This document shows, one piece after another, positions 9,496 to 19,927 of a DNA stretch of 64,000 bases (position 1 is its first letter; the number at the start of each line of letters is the position of its first letter). Source of the DNA: Paenibacillus hemerocallicola (GTDB lineage: Bacteria > Bacillota > Bacilli > Paenibacillales > NBRC-103111); assembly GCF_006265175.1 (NCBI RefSeq), contig NZ_VDCQ01000043.1:20540-84539 (forward strand). The letters are read 5' to 3'. The notes under the pieces were generated by a model. It saw only the letters and a program-made list of their open reading frames with translations. It did no database searches and was not told where the DNA came from. The position numbers were made by a program, and so were the translations under genes.

Positions 9496-10788
9496 ATGGA
9501 CGTCGCGGTGGAATTGGCGCGGAAGGTGCTCCACGCTTTGCTGCAGCTGGCAGCGCAACCGTTTTACTATGTCGGAATCGTCTTCGTCGTCCTGCAATAC
9601 CGCAGGCAAATCGTGCTCGAACGGCAGCTGTTCTCGACTCGCCTCCATTCTTTGCTGGATACGGCTTGGAAGACGGTACTATGGGGAATCGTGGCCGGGA
9701 TGGCCGCTTCCTTGGTCATGGCGTTCATTGGAGCAACCGTGCCTCTAGGCGTTGTGGTATGGCTATGGGTGCTGTCCGCTCTGCTGGCAATCGTTCGGGT
9801 CAGGTTCATTTGTTTGGCCTATTCGGTCGGGCTGCTCGGCGTGCTTCATTTCATAGTCATGGCGTTTCCGGCATTAGCCGATGTCGACTATGTAGGAAGG
9901 GCGATCGCGCCGCTGCAGGAGCTGCCTATTTCCTCCATGCTCGCTTTGGTCGGATTGCTCCATTTGCTGGAAGCTTTCTTCGTGGGCAAGCAGGGAGCGG
10001 ATATGGCGATGCCCGTATTTGTCGAAGGCAAACGCGGCAAGGTGATCGGCGGTTATCAGCTTCAGCAATTTTGGCCGGTTCCGCTGCTGCTGCTCGTTCC
10101 GATCCAGGCAGGGTCATCCTCGGCCGGCCTGCCGTGGACGCCTCTGTTCGGGGGGGATATATGGTCGGCCGGTTGGACCTTTGCGGCTATGCCGGTTATG
10201 CTCGGATTCGCCGAGATGACGACGACCCGTTTGCCGCAGGTCAAGGCGAAGCGCAGCGCCAGGCTGCTGCTCGTTTATGCAATTGCGGTGATGGGTCTTG
10301 CCGCGGGCGCCGAGTGGCTGCCGGGATTCGCGCTGATCGGCTCTATTGCCGCAATGGTGCTGCATGAAGCATTGTTCCTGTGGAGCAGGCGGGAGGAGAC
10401 GGCAAATCCCCCGTTCTATGTGCACGACGACCAAGGACTGAAAATATTGGGCATTCTGCCCGGCAGTCCGGCGAAAGAAATGGGACTGTTGGCCGGAGAA
10501 ATTATTCATAAGGCGAATGGCATCAAGGTTCGCACGAAAGAAGAGCTGCATGAAGCGCTGCGAACGAACGGAGCATTTTGCAAGCTGGAGGTCATCAATA
10601 CGGAAGGGCACAGCAAATTCGTGAAGCGCGCTTTATTCGCGGGCGAGCACCATTTGCTGGGAGTCATTTTGTCGCCGGACGACAAAGCGATGTACGTTCT
10701 GGAGCAACGCAACATCAACTGGTTCACGCAAGCGGAGCGTCGCAAGTCGGCGACTGCCTCCGGCAGCGATACGGGCAGGACGATGTGA
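9496..10788 (+). CDS. minJ: Polytopic membrane protein with C-terminal PDZ domain, MinJ-like
   Basis: A 430-residue protein with about eight hydrophobic segments between residues 10 and 300, followed by a PDZ domain at about 310-400 (KILGILPGSPAKEMGLLAGEIIHKANG region). In Bacillus subtilis, MinJ has the same plan and bridges DivIVA to MinD to keep division away from the poles. Its gene also lies beside ctpB-ftsX-ftsE, so synteny supports the call. The start at ATG 9496 follows AAGGAG at 9481-9486. The gene ends just before a bidirectional hairpin shared with trpB. No minC, minD or divIVA gene lies in this window, so the assignment rests on architecture and order. Confidence 0.72.
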   Translation: MDVAVELARKVLHALLQLAAQPFYYVGIVFVVLQYRRQIVLERQLFSTRLHSLLDTAWKTVLWGIVAGMAASLVMAFIGATVPLGVVVWLWVLSALLAIVRVRFICLAYSVGLLGVLHFIVMAFPALADVDYVGRAIAPLQELPISSMLALVGLLHLLEAFFVGKQGADMAMPVFVEGKRGKVIGGYQLQQFWPVPLLLLVPIQAGSSSAGLPWTPLFGGDIWSAGWTFAAMPVMLGFAEMTTTRLPQVKAKRSARLLLVYAIAVMGLAAGAEWLPGFALIGSIAAMVLHEALFLWSRREETANPPFYVHDDQGLKILGILPGSPAKEMGLLAGEIIHKANGIKVRTKEELHEALRTNGAFCKLEVINTEGHSKFVKRALFAGEHHLLGVILSPDDKAMYVLEQRNINWFTQAERRKSATASGSDTGRTM

Positions 10789-10798
10789 AATGTCGAAA

Positions 10799-10844
10799 GA
10801 AAGCCTCCGCGCATACCTGAGGGCAGGTATGTACGGAGGCTTTC
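10799..10844. terminator. Bidirectional hairpin between minJ-like gene and trpB
   Basis: A near-perfect 20-bp stem (10799-10818 with 10825-10844) with a 6-base loop lies between two convergent genes. It begins with GAAAGCC and ends with GGCTTTC, so it gives short A/T ends on both strands. No long T-run is present. Confidence 0.7.
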
Positions 10845-10853
10845 ATGCCGTCG

Positions 10854-12023
10854 TTATTGTTTCAGCATGCGGTACACTTGCTCGACGTCCTTGTCGCCGC
10901 GTCCGGACAAATTGATAATAATGATTTGGTCTTTGTCCATCGTCGGGGCGAGCTTCTTCGCATGGGCTACGGCATGGGCGCTTTCCAACGCGGGGATGAT
11001 GCCCTCGGTACGGGACAATTCCTGGAACGCCGCCAGCACTTCCTCGTTCGATACGGTAACGTACTCGGCGCGTCCGGATGTTTTCAGGTGACTGTGCTCG
11101 GGTCCGATCCCGGGGTAGTCAAGCCCGGCGGCGATGGAATAAGTCGGCTTCGGATTTCCTTCCTCGTCCAGCAGCACCAGACACTTGAACCCGTGAAGGA
11201 CGCTCGGAACGCCTTGCGTCAAGGTAGGTGCCTGATCGGGCTCGACTCCGATCAATCGTACGGCAGGCTCGTCCAAATAATGCGCAAACGCTCCGATCGC
11301 GTTGCTTCCTCCTCCTACGCAGGCAAGAACCGCGTCGGGAAGACGCCCTTCCTTCTCCAGGATTTGACGCTTCGACTCTTCGCTTACGATCGATTGGAAA
11401 TGCTTGACCATAGTCGGGAACGGATGAGGCCCTACGGCGGAGCCCAACAAATAGAAGGTGGTTTTATAATTTTCGACAAGGTCGTTCAACGCTTCGTCGA
11501 CCGCATCCTTCAATCGTCCTTGCCCTTTGGACACCGGCACGACCTTCGCTCCAAGCAGCTCCATCCGGAACACGTTCAGCGCCTGACGCCGGGTATCTTC
11601 TTCGCCCATATAGATGATACAGTCCATCTCGAACATGGCACAAGCGGTGGCCGTTGCGACGCCGTGCTGTCCGGCCCCTGTCTCGGCAATGATTCGTTTG
11701 GCCCCCATCCGCTTCGCCAGCAAAATTTGGCCGATTACGTTATTGATTTTGTGCGCGCCTGTATGATTCAAATCTTCGCGCTTCAAATAAATTTTGGCGC
11801 CGCCCCAATGAGAAGTCAGCCGTTCTGCGAAGGTAAGCGGATTTTCGCGGCCGACATATTCGCGCAAGTAATACCGGTACTCTTCATTGAATTCGGGATC
11901 GTCCTTGTATTTATAAAACTGTTCGGTCAAAACATTCATAACTTCCTGTAGGTCCGGGGGAATAAAGCTCCCGCCGAATTGTCCGAAATAGCCCTGCTCT
12001 CCTGTTGGTTGACTCAACTCCAT
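10854..12023 (-). CDS. trpB: Tryptophan synthase beta chain, stand-alone
   Basis: A 389-residue PLP enzyme that joins indole and serine to give tryptophan. The PLP lysine lies in HTGAHKINN (about residue 85), the phosphate-binding loop is GGGSNA (about 230), and [10 protein letters not shown] marks the N-terminus. Length and motifs match the TrpB1 type that normally pairs with TrpA, yet no trpA or other trp gene is nearby. It could be a second copy that scavenges indole or the only copy displaced from the operon. The leader holds a long-loop hairpin, described separately. Confidence 0.95.
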   Translation of the reverse strand: MELSQPTGEQGYFGQFGGSFIPPDLQEVMNVLTEQFYKYKDDPEFNEEYRYYLREYVGRENPLTFAERLTSHWGGAKIYLKREDLNHTGAHKINNVIGQILLAKRMGAKRIIAETGAGQHGVATATACAMFEMDCIIYMGEEDTRRQALNVFRMELLGAKVVPVSKGQGRLKDAVDEALNDLVENYKTTFYLLGSAVGPHPFPTMVKHFQSIVSEESKRQILEKEGRLPDAVLACVGGGSNAIGAFAHYLDEPAVRLIGVEPDQAPTLTQGVPSVLHGFKCLVLLDEEGNPKPTYSIAAGLDYPGIGPEHSHLKTSGRAEYVTVSNEEVLAAFQELSRTEGIIPALESAHAVAHAKKLAPTMDKDQIIIINLSGRGDKDVEQVYRMLKQ

Positions 12024-12046
12024 CTACCTCCGTCGAAATGGAATAA

Positions 12047-12088
12047 GGAGCTGTCACGTATTTATCCTCTTATGGACGCAACAGCTCC
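12047..12088 (-). promoter_or_regulatory. Inverted repeat in the trpB leader
   Basis: GGAGCTGT (12047-12054) and ACAGCTCC (12081-12088) are perfect 8-bp inverted arms with a 26-base loop. They end 24 bp before the trpB start on the transcribed strand. This could be an attenuation or protein-binding element. No T-run follows, and I see no leader peptide or T-box core. Confidence 0.35.
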
Positions 12089-12182
12089 CGGGTCTGCTTG
12101 TACCGCAGCTACTCTAATGATACAATGTTGCATCAACCCGGCGCTACAACGAAATAACTCCAGTAACCCAATCGGATAAAAG

Positions 12183-12212
12183 AAAAAAACCGTATCGACG
12201 AAGCGATACGGT
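12183..12212 (-). terminator. Rho-independent terminator of motAB
   Basis: Read on the minus strand, ACCGTATCG and CGATACGGT form a 9-bp stem with a 6-base loop, followed by a run of seven T. It lies immediately after the motB stop codon. Confidence 0.9.
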
Positions 12213-12216
12213 ACGG

Positions 12217-12996
12217 CTAATTTCCATTTGTGTCGCCCCGGAGCACGACGATTTCGACGCGGCGGTTTTTTTGCCGGTTCGTATCGGAATCGTTAGGAGA
12301 GACCGGCTTCGTATCTGCATAAGCTGAAGAAATAAACGTACCGGGCTGCAAATTGGCCGAATTGACGAAATACCGGATTACCGAGACGGACCTGGCTTGG
12401 GACAGTCCCCAGTTATCTTGAAATAGCGAACCTGCGGCGAGCGGCAAATCGTCCGTGTGGCCTTCGATGCTTACCTTGGCGTTAAGCTTTGGAAAAAGAC
12501 TGGCGAGCTTCTCCAGAACCGGATAGGCGCCCTGCTTCAGGTCGGCTTTGCCGAGGTCGAACAGGAACAAGTCGTTAAGCGTAATCGCAATACCTCTTGA
12601 AGTATCGCTTGCGGAAACTTGTCCCTCCAGATGCTGCTCGGCGATGTATTGCTGAACGACCTTGAGCAGGTTTTGCAAATTTTGTTCTTTTTGCTCCAAA
12701 TCCGTACTGGCCGTTTGCACAGGTGGCGCATCCTTTTGCTGATCTTCCCCCGCCGGCGCCTCGCCCGGAATGGCATCGCCCATAATGCCGGTTCCTTTCG
12801 GAATGATGGACGGACCGTCGTTGAACTGGACTTGCAGCGCTTTGGACAACGTTTCGTATTTGGCGATATCGACCTTGCTCATGGCGTACATGATAACGAA
12901 AAAAATCATGAGCAGCGTGATGAGATCGGCGTAGGTAATCAGCCATCGCTCGCTGCTCGAATGGGAAGAAGCTTGCCGTTTACGTCTCCTCGCCAT
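12217..12996 (-). CDS. motB: Flagellar stator protein MotB
   Basis: A 259-residue stator subunit that couples ion flow to flagellar rotation and anchors the motor to peptidoglycan. A basic N-terminus is followed by one membrane segment (about 18-42). The ion-binding aspartate is Asp24 in ERWLITYADLITLL. The linker (about 60-110) is rich in E, Q and K, and an OmpA-like peptidoglycan-binding domain occupies about 130-255 with IEGHTDDLPL. It overlaps motA by 17 bp. No flagellar or chemotaxis genes are in the window. A MotS-type sodium stator is an alternative I cannot exclude by eye. Confidence 0.93.
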   Translation of the reverse strand: MARRRKRQASSHSSSERWLITYADLITLLMIFFVIMYAMSKVDIAKYETLSKALQVQFNDGPSIIPKGTGIMGDAIPGEAPAGEDQQKDAPPVQTASTDLEQKEQNLQNLLKVVQQYIAEQHLEGQVSASDTSRGIAITLNDLFLFDLGKADLKQGAYPVLEKLASLFPKLNAKVSIEGHTDDLPLAAGSLFQDNWGLSQARSVSVIRYFVNSANLQPGTFISSAYADTKPVSPNDSDTNRQKNRRVEIVVLRGDTNGN

Positions 12997-13774
12997 CGCC
13001 GTTCGAGTCCTTTCCGTTCGCCTTCACCGTTTCCAATTGGAGGAACGAGGTCAGCTTTTTCTGGATGAGCTGCGGATTTTCCCCCGCCTGCAAGGCGAGC
13101 ATGCCCTCAAGCATCATCTCCATCTCCGCGACATGCTCTTCTCCGCGGACTTTGATCTTGTTGGCAACAGGCAAATAAATGACGTTGGCGCTCGCTACGC
13201 CGTACAGGGTAGCGGAGAAGGCGACGGCGATCGCTGCGGCGAGCGTCTCCGGCTCGGATAAATTGCTAAGCACGTGGATGAGTCCCATGACGGTACCGAT
13301 GATGCCCATCGTCGGGGCATAGCCGCCGGCCGCTTCGAATATTTTGGCGTAGCCGTTATACAGCTTTTCTTTCGCGTCGATCTCCACCTCGAGAATTTGG
13401 CGGAGCTGGTCCGGATCCGTGCCGTCTACTACCATTTGCAGCCCGTCGCGCAGAAAACCGTCCGGATGCTGCTGCGCGCGGTCCTCGAGGGCCAGCACCC
13501 CTTCGCGGCGGGCTACCATCGCCATATCGACGAGCTCCGCGATCAGCGCTTCGGGGTCGGTCTTTTTCTCCCGGAACGCCAGACGGAGAGCCTTCGGAAT
13601 TTGCTTCAGCTGCGATTTCGGAAAACTGACGACGACCGCCCCGATCGTTCCTCCGAACACGATGATGGCCGCACTGAATACGAGCAGCCCGCTAATATGG
13701 CCGCCGTCGAGAAGAAAGCCGCCGACCAGCGCGAGCAGGCCGAGCGCTATGCCGAGTATTGTAGTCAAATCCAT
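12980..13774 (-). CDS. motA: Flagellar stator protein MotA
   Basis: A 264-residue membrane protein with four membrane segments (about 5-22, 30-50, 150-175, 185-205) and a large cytoplasmic loop that would contact FliG. GGYAPTMGIIGTVMGLIHVLSNL is the conserved third segment. The frame is open further upstream to 13849, but MDLTTILGIALGLLALVGGF at 13774 is the family N-terminus. It is co-transcribed and overlapping with motB. It is divergent from uvrB across a 156-bp gap. Confidence 0.94.
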   Translation of the reverse strand: MDLTTILGIALGLLALVGGFLLDGGHISGLLVFSAAIIVFGGTIGAVVVSFPKSQLKQIPKALRLAFREKKTDPEALIAELVDMAMVARREGVLALEDRAQQHPDGFLRDGLQMVVDGTDPDQLRQILEVEIDAKEKLYNGYAKIFEAAGGYAPTMGIIGTVMGLIHVLSNLSEPETLAAAIAVAFSATLYGVASANVIYLPVANKIKVRGEEHVAEMEMMLEGMLALQAGENPQLIQKKLTSFLQLETVKANGKDSNGDGEET

Positions 13775-13805
13775 ACGTTCAGACCCACGCCCTTTGTTTG
13801 AAAAT

Positions 13806-13834
13806 TTGCAACAATTCGGGAAAAGAGGTATAAT
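13806..13834 (+). promoter_or_regulatory. Sigma-A-type promoter of uvrBA
   Basis: TTGCAA (13806-13811), a 17-bp spacer and a perfect TATAAT (13829-13834). It lies about 97 bp before the uvrB start. Confidence 0.8.
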
Positions 13835-13839
13835 AATGA

Positions 13840-13851
13840 GAACAAACATTC
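13840..13851 (+). promoter_or_regulatory. LexA (SOS) box candidate for uvrBA
   Basis: GAACAAACATTC differs from the Bacillus SOS core GAAC-N4-GTTC at one position. It lies 5 bp after the -10 box, where LexA would block initiation. uvrB is a standard SOS gene in Bacillales, so location and function agree. Confidence 0.6.
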
Positions 13852-13930
13852 GGCAATCTTCATGTCATACCATATATCGGCAAGAGTCAAATGAACCAAT
13901 AGAGTCAAAAGACCCAGTGAGGTATAAACG

Positions 13931-15925
13931 ATGAGCGATATCGTGCTTCAAAACAAGCCGTTCCAATTAGTGTCGGAATTCAAGCCCCAGGGCGACCAGC
14001 CGCGGGCGATCGGCGAGCTCGTGCACGGAATAAACGAAGGGAAACGGTATCAGACGCTGCTCGGGGCAACCGGAACGGGTAAGACGTTTACGGCGGCCCA
14101 GGTTATCGCGCAGCTGAACAGGCCGACGCTTGTCATCGCGCACAACAAGACATTGGCGGCTCAGCTGTGCAGCGAGTTCCAGGAGTTTTTTCCCAATAAC
14201 GCCGTGTCGTATTTTGTCAGCTACTACGACTACTTCCAGCCGGAAGCGTACATTCCCTCGAGCGACACTTACATCGAGAAGGATTCCAGCATTAACGAAG
14301 AAATCGACAAGCTCCGCCACTCCGCCACCAGCTCGCTGTTCGAACGGAGAGACGTCATCATCGTTGCCAGCGTTTCGTGCATATACGGCCTCGGTTCCCC
14401 GATCGAATACCGGAATTTGGTGCTCTCGCTGCGCACGGGAATGGAGCGTCCGCGCAATGAAATTCTTCACAAGCTGGTCGATATCCAGTATAAGCGCAAC
14501 GATTTGAACTTCGTTCGCGGTACGTTTCGCGTTCGCGGCGACGTGATCGAAATTTTCCCGGCCTCGCGGGGAGAGCAGGCGGTGCGCGTCGAGCTGTTCG
14601 GAGACGAGATTGAACGCATTACCGAAATCGACGTGTTGACCGGCGAAATTATCGGGGAGCGCGACCATATCGCCATTTTTCCGGCCTCTCACTTCGTCAC
14701 GCACGAGGATACGATGAAGGTCGCTCTTGTCGATATCGAGCGCGAGCTGGAGGAGCGATTGGCCGAGCTGCGCTCCCAGGGGAAGCTGCTGGAGGCGCAG
14801 AGGCTGGAGCAGCGTACCCGTTACGATCTGGAAATGATGCACGAGATGGGGTTTTGCTCCGGAATCGAGAACTACTCGGGTCCGCTCACATTCCGCGAGC
14901 GGGGAGCGACTCCCTATACGCTCTTCGACTATTTCCCCGACGATATGCTCGTCATCGCCGACGAATCCCATGTAACGCTCCCGCAAATCCGCGGCATGTA
15001 CAATGGCGACCGGGCGCGGAAGGAAGTGCTCGTGGAGCACGGCTTCCGACTGCCGTCGGCACTGGATAACCGGCCGCTGCGATTCGAGGAATTCGAGAAA
15101 AAGGTGAGCCAAGCGATTTTTGTTTCCGCTACGCCGGGTCCTTTCGAAATCGAGCACTGCCCTGTAATGGTGGAACAAATTATACGTCCTACGGGCCTTC
15201 TCGATCCGATTATCGAGGTGCGTCCGACCAAGGGGCAGATCGACGACATGATCGGCGAGATCAACGATCGGATCGCCAAAGACGAGAGAGTGCTCGTTAC
15301 GACGCTCACGAAAAAAATGTCCGAGGATTTGACCGATTATTTGAAGGAGCTCGGCATCAAGGTGCGCTATTTGCACTCGGATATAAAGACGCTGGAGCGG
15401 ATGCAGCTGCTGCGCGATTTGCGTCTCGGAACGTATCATGTGCTCGTAGGGATCAATTTGCTGCGCGAAGGCTTGGACTTGCCGGAAGTATCGCTCGTAG
15501 CGATTCTCGACGCGGACAAGGAGGGGTTCCTGCGCGCGGAGCGGTCGCTGATCCAGACGATCGGCCGGGCGGCCCGGAATGCGAACGGCCGGGTTATTAT
15601 GTACGGAGACAAACGGACCGATTCGATGGAGAAAGCCATTCGCGAGACCGAGCGGCGGCGCGCGGTCCAGATCGCCTTCAACGAGAAGCACGGCATTACG
15701 CCGCAGACGGTACAGAAGCGGGTACGCGACGTCATCGAGGCCACGAAGGTAGCCGAGCAGAAGGCCGACTATTTGACCGATATCAAGTCCGAGAAAATGT
15801 CGAAGAAGGACCGCGCTTCGGTGATCGAACGGTTGGAGGCGGAGATGAAGGAAGCGGCCAAAAATTTGCAGTTCGAACGGGCGGCCGAGCTTCGCGACGC
15901 GATATTGGAACTGAAGGCGCAGTAA
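13931..15925 (+). CDS. uvrB: Excinuclease ABC subunit B
   Basis: The 664-residue damage-verifying helicase-like subunit of nucleotide excision repair. Walker A GATGTGKT (about residue 40), the beta-hairpin region [12 protein letters not shown] (about 95-110) that inserts into DNA, the later motifs [18 protein letters not shown] and [26 protein letters not shown], and a C-terminal UVR motif that binds UvrC or UvrA (about 625-660) are all present. The gene is complete. uvrA follows 18 bp later. Regulation by LexA is suggested by the upstream box. Confidence 0.98.
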   Translation: MSDIVLQNKPFQLVSEFKPQGDQPRAIGELVHGINEGKRYQTLLGATGTGKTFTAAQVIAQLNRPTLVIAHNKTLAAQLCSEFQEFFPNNAVSYFVSYYDYFQPEAYIPSSDTYIEKDSSINEEIDKLRHSATSSLFERRDVIIVASVSCIYGLGSPIEYRNLVLSLRTGMERPRNEILHKLVDIQYKRNDLNFVRGTFRVRGDVIEIFPASRGEQAVRVELFGDEIERITEIDVLTGEIIGERDHIAIFPASHFVTHEDTMKVALVDIERELEERLAELRSQGKLLEAQRLEQRTRYDLEMMHEMGFCSGIENYSGPLTFRERGATPYTLFDYFPDDMLVIADESHVTLPQIRGMYNGDRARKEVLVEHGFRLPSALDNRPLRFEEFEKKVSQAIFVSATPGPFEIEHCPVMVEQIIRPTGLLDPIIEVRPTKGQIDDMIGEINDRIAKDERVLVTTLTKKMSEDLTDYLKELGIKVRYLHSDIKTLERMQLLRDLRLGTYHVLVGINLLREGLDLPEVSLVAILDADKEGFLRAERSLIQTIGRAARNANGRVIMYGDKRTDSMEKAIRETERRRAVQIAFNEKHGITPQTVQKRVRDVIEATKVAEQKADYLTDIKSEKMSKKDRASVIERLEAEMKEAAKNLQFERAAELRDAILELKAQ

Positions 15926-15943
15926 AGGAAAGGATGATCCGAA

Positions 15944-18826
15944 TTGGCACAAGATCGTATTGTGATCAAAGGAGCGCGAGCTCATAATCTTAAAAATGTA
16001 GACGTGACGATTCCACGCGACAAGTTCGTCGTTCTGACCGGGCTAAGCGGCTCGGGCAAATCGTCGCTTGCTTTCGATACGATTTATGCGGAAGGACAGC
16101 GGCGTTATGTCGAGTCGCTGTCCGCATACGCACGGCAATTTCTCGGACAGATGGATAAGCCTGACGTCGATTCGATCGAGGGGCTGTCGCCGGCCATCTC
16201 CATCGACCAGAAGACGACAAGCCGCAATCCGCGTTCAACGGTCGGGACGGTAACGGAAATATACGATTATCTCCGTCTTATGTTCGCGAGAATCGGGCGG
16301 CCGCATTGTCCGGACCACGGGATCGAAATAACGGCCCAATCCGTGGAGCAGATGGTCGACCGGATCATGGAGTACCCGGAGCGGACGAAGCTGCAAATTT
16401 TGGCGCCGATCGTATCAGGACGCAAGGGAGAGCATACGAAGCTGCTGGCGGATATCCAGAAGCAAGGCTTCGTACGCGTTCGCGTGAATGGCGAGGTGCG
16501 CGATTTATCCGAGAAAATCGAGTTGGAGAAAAACAAAAAGCATTCGATCGAAGTGGTTGTCGACCGGATCGTCGTAAAGAACGACATTCACGCGCGTCTG
16601 GCCGATTCCCTGGAGACGGCCTTGAAGCTGTCGGACGGACGCGTAATCGTCGATGTGATGGATCAAGAGGAGCTGCTGTTCAGCCAGAAGCTCGCTTGTC
16701 CGGAATGCGGCTTCAGCATCGAGGAATTGGCGCCCCGCATGTTCTCGTTCAACAGTCCGTTCGGAGCATGCCCGGAATGCGACGGCTTGGGCGCGAAAAT
16801 GATCGTTGACCCGGACCTGCTCGTGCCGAATTCGGCTCTGACGATCGAAGACGGTGCATTCGAAGCGTGGGCGGGAAGCACGTCGAACTACTACCCGCAA
16901 TTTTTGGCCGCCGTTTGCGAGCATTACGATATACCGAAGAACGTTCCCGTATCCGAGCTTGATGCGGATCATATGAAGAAAATATTGTACGGTACCGGCG
17001 GGGAAAAGATCAAATTCCGTTACGAGAACGACTTCGGGTTTACGAAGGAGGCACTCGTCCCGTTCGAGGGAATCGTGCGCAACCTGGAGCGGCGTTACCG
17101 GGAGACCGGATCAGACGGCATCCGGGAGCATATCGAGCAATATATGAGCGCGAAGCCGTGCCAAGGCTGTAAAGGACATAGGCTGAAGCGGGAAAGCTTG
17201 GCCGTCACGATCGCCGGCCAAAACATGGCTTACGTTACCCGTCTATCGATCGGAGAAGCGGCGAGCTTCTTCGAGTCGTTGGAGCTGAGCGAGAAAGAAC
17301 GGACGATCGCCAATCTCGTTCTGAAGGAAATCGAAGCCCGACTCGGGTTTCTCGTAAACGTAGGGCTGGACTATTTGTCGCTCAATCGTTCGGCCGGAAC
17401 GTTGTCCGGCGGCGAAGCGCAGCGGATCAGGCTTGCTACCCAGATCGGCTCCAGCTTGATGGGCGTTCTATATATTTTGGACGAGCCCAGCATCGGGCTG
17501 CACCAAAGGGATAACGACCGGCTAATCCAGACGTTGGAGCATATGCGCAACTTGGGCAACACGCTTATTGTCGTCGAGCATGACGAGGATACGATGCTGG
17601 CTGCCGACTACATTATCGATATAGGGCCGGGAGCGGGCATACATGGCGGACAAGTAGTCGCGCAAGGGACTCCCGAAGAGATTATGAAAGATCCGAACTC
17701 GTTGACCGGTCAATATTTGAGCGGCAAGAAGTTCATTCCTATACCGAGCCCGAGACGCAAACCGAACGGCAAATGGCTTGAAGTCAAAGGGGCGAAGGAA
17801 AACAATTTACGCGGCGTGAACGTCAAAATTCCGCTCGGCGTTTTCAGCTGCGTCACCGGAGTATCCGGCTCCGGCAAAAGCACGCTGATCAACGATATTT
17901 TGTATAAGGCGCTTGCCCGCGATTTGCAGAAAGCCAAGACGCGTCCCGGGGAGCATAAGGAGATAGCGGGGCTGCAGCATATCGAGAAGGTGATCGATAT
18001 CGATCAGTCGCCGATCGGCAGAACGCCGCGTTCCAATCCGGCTACTTATACCGGCCTGTTCGACGATATTCGCGACGTCTATTCCAACACGACGGAAGCG
18101 AAGGTCCGAGGCTATAAGAAAGGCCGATTCAGCTTCAACGTGAAAGGCGGACGGTGCGAATCGTGCCGCGGGGACGGCATCATCAAGATCGAAATGCACT
18201 TCTTGCCCGACGTGTACGTGCCGTGCGAAGTATGCAAAGGGAAACGGTACAATCGCGAAACGTTGGACATCAAGTATAAAGGAAAAAGCATCGCGGAAGT
18301 GTTGGAGCTTACAATCGAAGACGGCTGCGAGTTTTTCCAGAACATTCCGCGAATTCACCGGAAGCTGCAGACGCTGCTTGATGTCGGCCTCGGTTACATG
18401 AAGCTCGGTCAACCTGCAACGACATTGTCCGGGGGAGAGGCGCAGCGGGTGAAGCTGGCCGCCGAGCTGTACCGGCGCAGCACCGGCAAGACGATATACA
18501 TTTTGGACGAGCCGACGACGGGACTTCATATTGACGACATCGACCGGCTGCTGACGGTGCTGCACCGTTTGGTAGATAGCGGAGAAACGGTACTCGTCAT
18601 CGAGCACAATCTGGACGTGATCAAGACGGCAGACTACTTGATCGATCTGGGACCGGAAGGCGGGAACCGGGGCGGTACGATCGTTGCGGTCGGCTCTCCG
18701 GAGGAAGTGGTCCAAGTAGCCGAATCTTATACGGGCAAATATCTGAAACCGATCTTGGAACGAGACCGGGTAAGGACCGAGCAGCAGCGGGACGCTGCAA
18801 AGCTGCAAGAAAACGCCGTCGTATAG
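15944..18826 (+). CDS. uvrA: Excinuclease ABC subunit A
   Basis: The 960-residue damage-sensing ATPase of nucleotide excision repair. Two ABC modules are visible, with Walker [10 protein letters not shown] (about 31) and GVSGSGKST (about 640), and signature motifs [10 protein letters not shown] and [10 protein letters not shown]. Zinc-binding cysteine clusters appear at CPECGF...CPECDG (about 250-285) and CESCRGDG...CEVCKGKR (about 735-770). It starts with TTG at 15944 after AAGGATGA, 18 bp behind uvrB. It is complete, with a clear terminator 18 bp downstream. Confidence 0.98.
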   Translation: MAQDRIVIKGARAHNLKNVDVTIPRDKFVVLTGLSGSGKSSLAFDTIYAEGQRRYVESLSAYARQFLGQMDKPDVDSIEGLSPAISIDQKTTSRNPRSTVGTVTEIYDYLRLMFARIGRPHCPDHGIEITAQSVEQMVDRIMEYPERTKLQILAPIVSGRKGEHTKLLADIQKQGFVRVRVNGEVRDLSEKIELEKNKKHSIEVVVDRIVVKNDIHARLADSLETALKLSDGRVIVDVMDQEELLFSQKLACPECGFSIEELAPRMFSFNSPFGACPECDGLGAKMIVDPDLLVPNSALTIEDGAFEAWAGSTSNYYPQFLAAVCEHYDIPKNVPVSELDADHMKKILYGTGGEKIKFRYENDFGFTKEALVPFEGIVRNLERRYRETGSDGIREHIEQYMSAKPCQGCKGHRLKRESLAVTIAGQNMAYVTRLSIGEAASFFESLELSEKERTIANLVLKEIEARLGFLVNVGLDYLSLNRSAGTLSGGEAQRIRLATQIGSSLMGVLYILDEPSIGLHQRDNDRLIQTLEHMRNLGNTLIVVEHDEDTMLAADYIIDIGPGAGIHGGQVVAQGTPEEIMKDPNSLTGQYLSGKKFIPIPSPRRKPNGKWLEVKGAKENNLRGVNVKIPLGVFSCVTGVSGSGKSTLINDILYKALARDLQKAKTRPGEHKEIAGLQHIEKVIDIDQSPIGRTPRSNPATYTGLFDDIRDVYSNTTEAKVRGYKKGRFSFNVKGGRCESCRGDGIIKIEMHFLPDVYVPCEVCKGKRYNRETLDIKYKGKSIAEVLELTIEDGCEFFQNIPRIHRKLQTLLDVGLGYMKLGQPATTLSGGEAQRVKLAAELYRRSTGKTIYILDEPTTGLHIDDIDRLLTVLHRLVDSGETVLVIEHNLDVIKTADYLIDLGPEGGNRGGTIVAVGSPEEVVQVAESYTGKYLKPILERDRVRTEQQRDAAKLQENAVV

Positions 18827-18843
18827 AGCCGGGTAGCGAGTGG

Positions 18844-18890
18844 CACCCATAGGTGAGGAATGCTGCATTCCGGTCCTGTGGGTGTTTTTT
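18844..18890 (+). terminator. Terminator of uvrBA
   Basis: CACCCATAGG pairs with CCTGTGGGTG (one G-U), and a TTTTTT run follows. The loop itself can fold. Confidence 0.9.
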
Positions 18891-19019
18891 CTCGGCATGC
18901 GAGGTGTTATAAATAGTAGAAGAGATGGACATCTTATACATGCAGGATCAAATGTCCGATTTATTCCTATCGGCACGTTGGGGAAATGGTGACAAACTTG
19001 TTAACAATACAGAATTTGC

Positions 19020-19048
19020 TTGCAACGATTGACCGGGCAGGATAACAT
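19020..19048 (+). promoter_or_regulatory. Promoter candidate of the small membrane protein gene
   Basis: TTGCAA (19020-19025), 17-bp spacer and TAACAT (19043-19048), about 50 bp before the start codon of the following gene. Confidence 0.5.
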
Positions 19049-19098
19049 AGATGAAGATGAGAATTTTGTGATGTTTAACCTTAAGGAGGTCCCAAGCT

Positions 19099-19311
19099 AT
19101 GTTTTTGGCAGATGAAGCTGCTGCGGCAAGTGCATCCAACTTCCACACATTCGACCTTTTCATGATTTTGTTTACGATCCTTTTGATCGTCGCCGTGGTG
19201 AGATTGGTCGGCGCAAAGGTAAAAAATAAATTCGCGATCGGATTTGCCGCGTTCAGTCTATTCGTGTTTATCGTATTGGACATCTTTATGGTACAAGGAT
19301 GGATGGGTTAA
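19099..19311 (+). CDS. Small two-helix membrane protein, DUF2759-like
   Basis: A 70-residue protein with two hydrophobic helices (about 20-38 and 46-66) joined by a short basic loop (GAKVKNK). It resembles the DUF2759 family of Bacillales (YqgW-like), for which no function is known. A strong AAGGAGG precedes the ATG with good spacing, so it is translated. It is monocistronic, with its own promoter candidate and terminator. Confidence 0.75.
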   Translation: MFLADEAAAASASNFHTFDLFMILFTILLIVAVVRLVGAKVKNKFAIGFAAFSLFVFIVLDIFMVQGWMG

Positions 19312-19369
19312 ACATAACGTAGTCATACCGACAGAGGTTCGTAGTTAAAATCGATAGGCAGAGTACCAG

Positions 19370-19400
19370 CTACCGTGTTGCAAGAAACCGGTAGTTTTTT
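19370..19400 (+). terminator. Terminator after the small membrane protein gene
   Basis: CTACCG (19370-19375) pairs with CGGTAG (19389-19394), followed by TTTTTT. Confidence 0.75.
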
Positions 19401-19500
19401 GTTTTTCCAATTTAGTGCGGCAATACGTTAGGGTGAGGGGTTCAATACAATAGCGCCCATTCCGAGCAATGCAATCTCCGAGGCGGTTAGTAATCGAAAC

Positions 19501-19740
19501 ATGGTTTATTTGGACACCCCGATAAGAGGCGGCACTGTAAGCGCCAAGGAAGGGTCATTGATTGTAAAGCTCGGAGGGGACCCGTCGGCATGCGAAAAAG
19601 TAAAGGATATGCTTCGCGCGATAAGCAATTCCATTTACCATAATCGGCCCTTCCCGGTGGCTTGTATCCAGTATAAACAATCGGCGAACAGTGAACGGCA
19701 GGCCCTTCAGCTAACTGGAAATGATGAGACTGTTGAATAA
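19501..19740 (+). CDS. Hypothetical 79-residue protein, 3' end altered by a mobile element
   Basis: A short open frame with no recognisable domain and no good Shine-Dalgarno sequence. The frame is open about 70 bp upstream of the ATG without another start, so this may be a remnant. Its last five codons and stop (19726-19740) belong to the left end of the MITE described next, so the original C-terminus has been replaced. It may not be a real gene. Confidence 0.3.
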   Translation: MVYLDTPIRGGTVSAKEGSLIVKLGGDPSACEKVKDMLRAISNSIYHNRPFPVACIQYKQSANSERQALQLTGNDETVE

Positions 19741-19927
19741 GTCAAAAGAGAGGTTTGTCATACAAAAAGAGGTGGGGGAAATGTGCGGAAAGCGAAGCGG
19801 TTGACTTTAAAATCGTGTTGTAACCGCTAAAATCTTAAAAACAACACGATGTTAACGGATGTGGAGCGCATTCCCCCACCTCTTGTCTCCGGCGCTTCCT
19901 CTCTTTGCAGACTTTTTCAACAGCCTC
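19726..19927. mobile_element. 202-bp palindromic MITE with 7-bp target duplication
   Basis: The left end GAGACTGTTGAATAAGTC matches the reverse complement of the right end GAGGCTGTTGAAAAAGTC. The inverted similarity continues inward through AGAGAGG, GAGGTGGGGGAA and ATCGTGTTG, so almost the whole element is one palindrome with no coding capacity. AAATGAT is repeated directly on both sides (19719-19725 and 19928-19934). Ends of the form GGCTGTTGAAAAAGT are common on transposase-bearing insertion sequences, so it is probably mobilised in trans. I cannot name the parent family with certainty. Confidence 0.85.

Noticed and set aside
10845..11951. 368-codon plus-strand frame opposite trpB
   Set aside because: It crosses the trpB active-site codons in mirror frame and overlaps the terminator.
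13967..15985. 672-codon open frame on the minus strand opposite uvrB
   Set aside because: It is an arginine/leucine/histidine-rich mirror of uvrB codon structure with no ribosome binding site or domain. High-GC codon bias keeps the opposite frame open.
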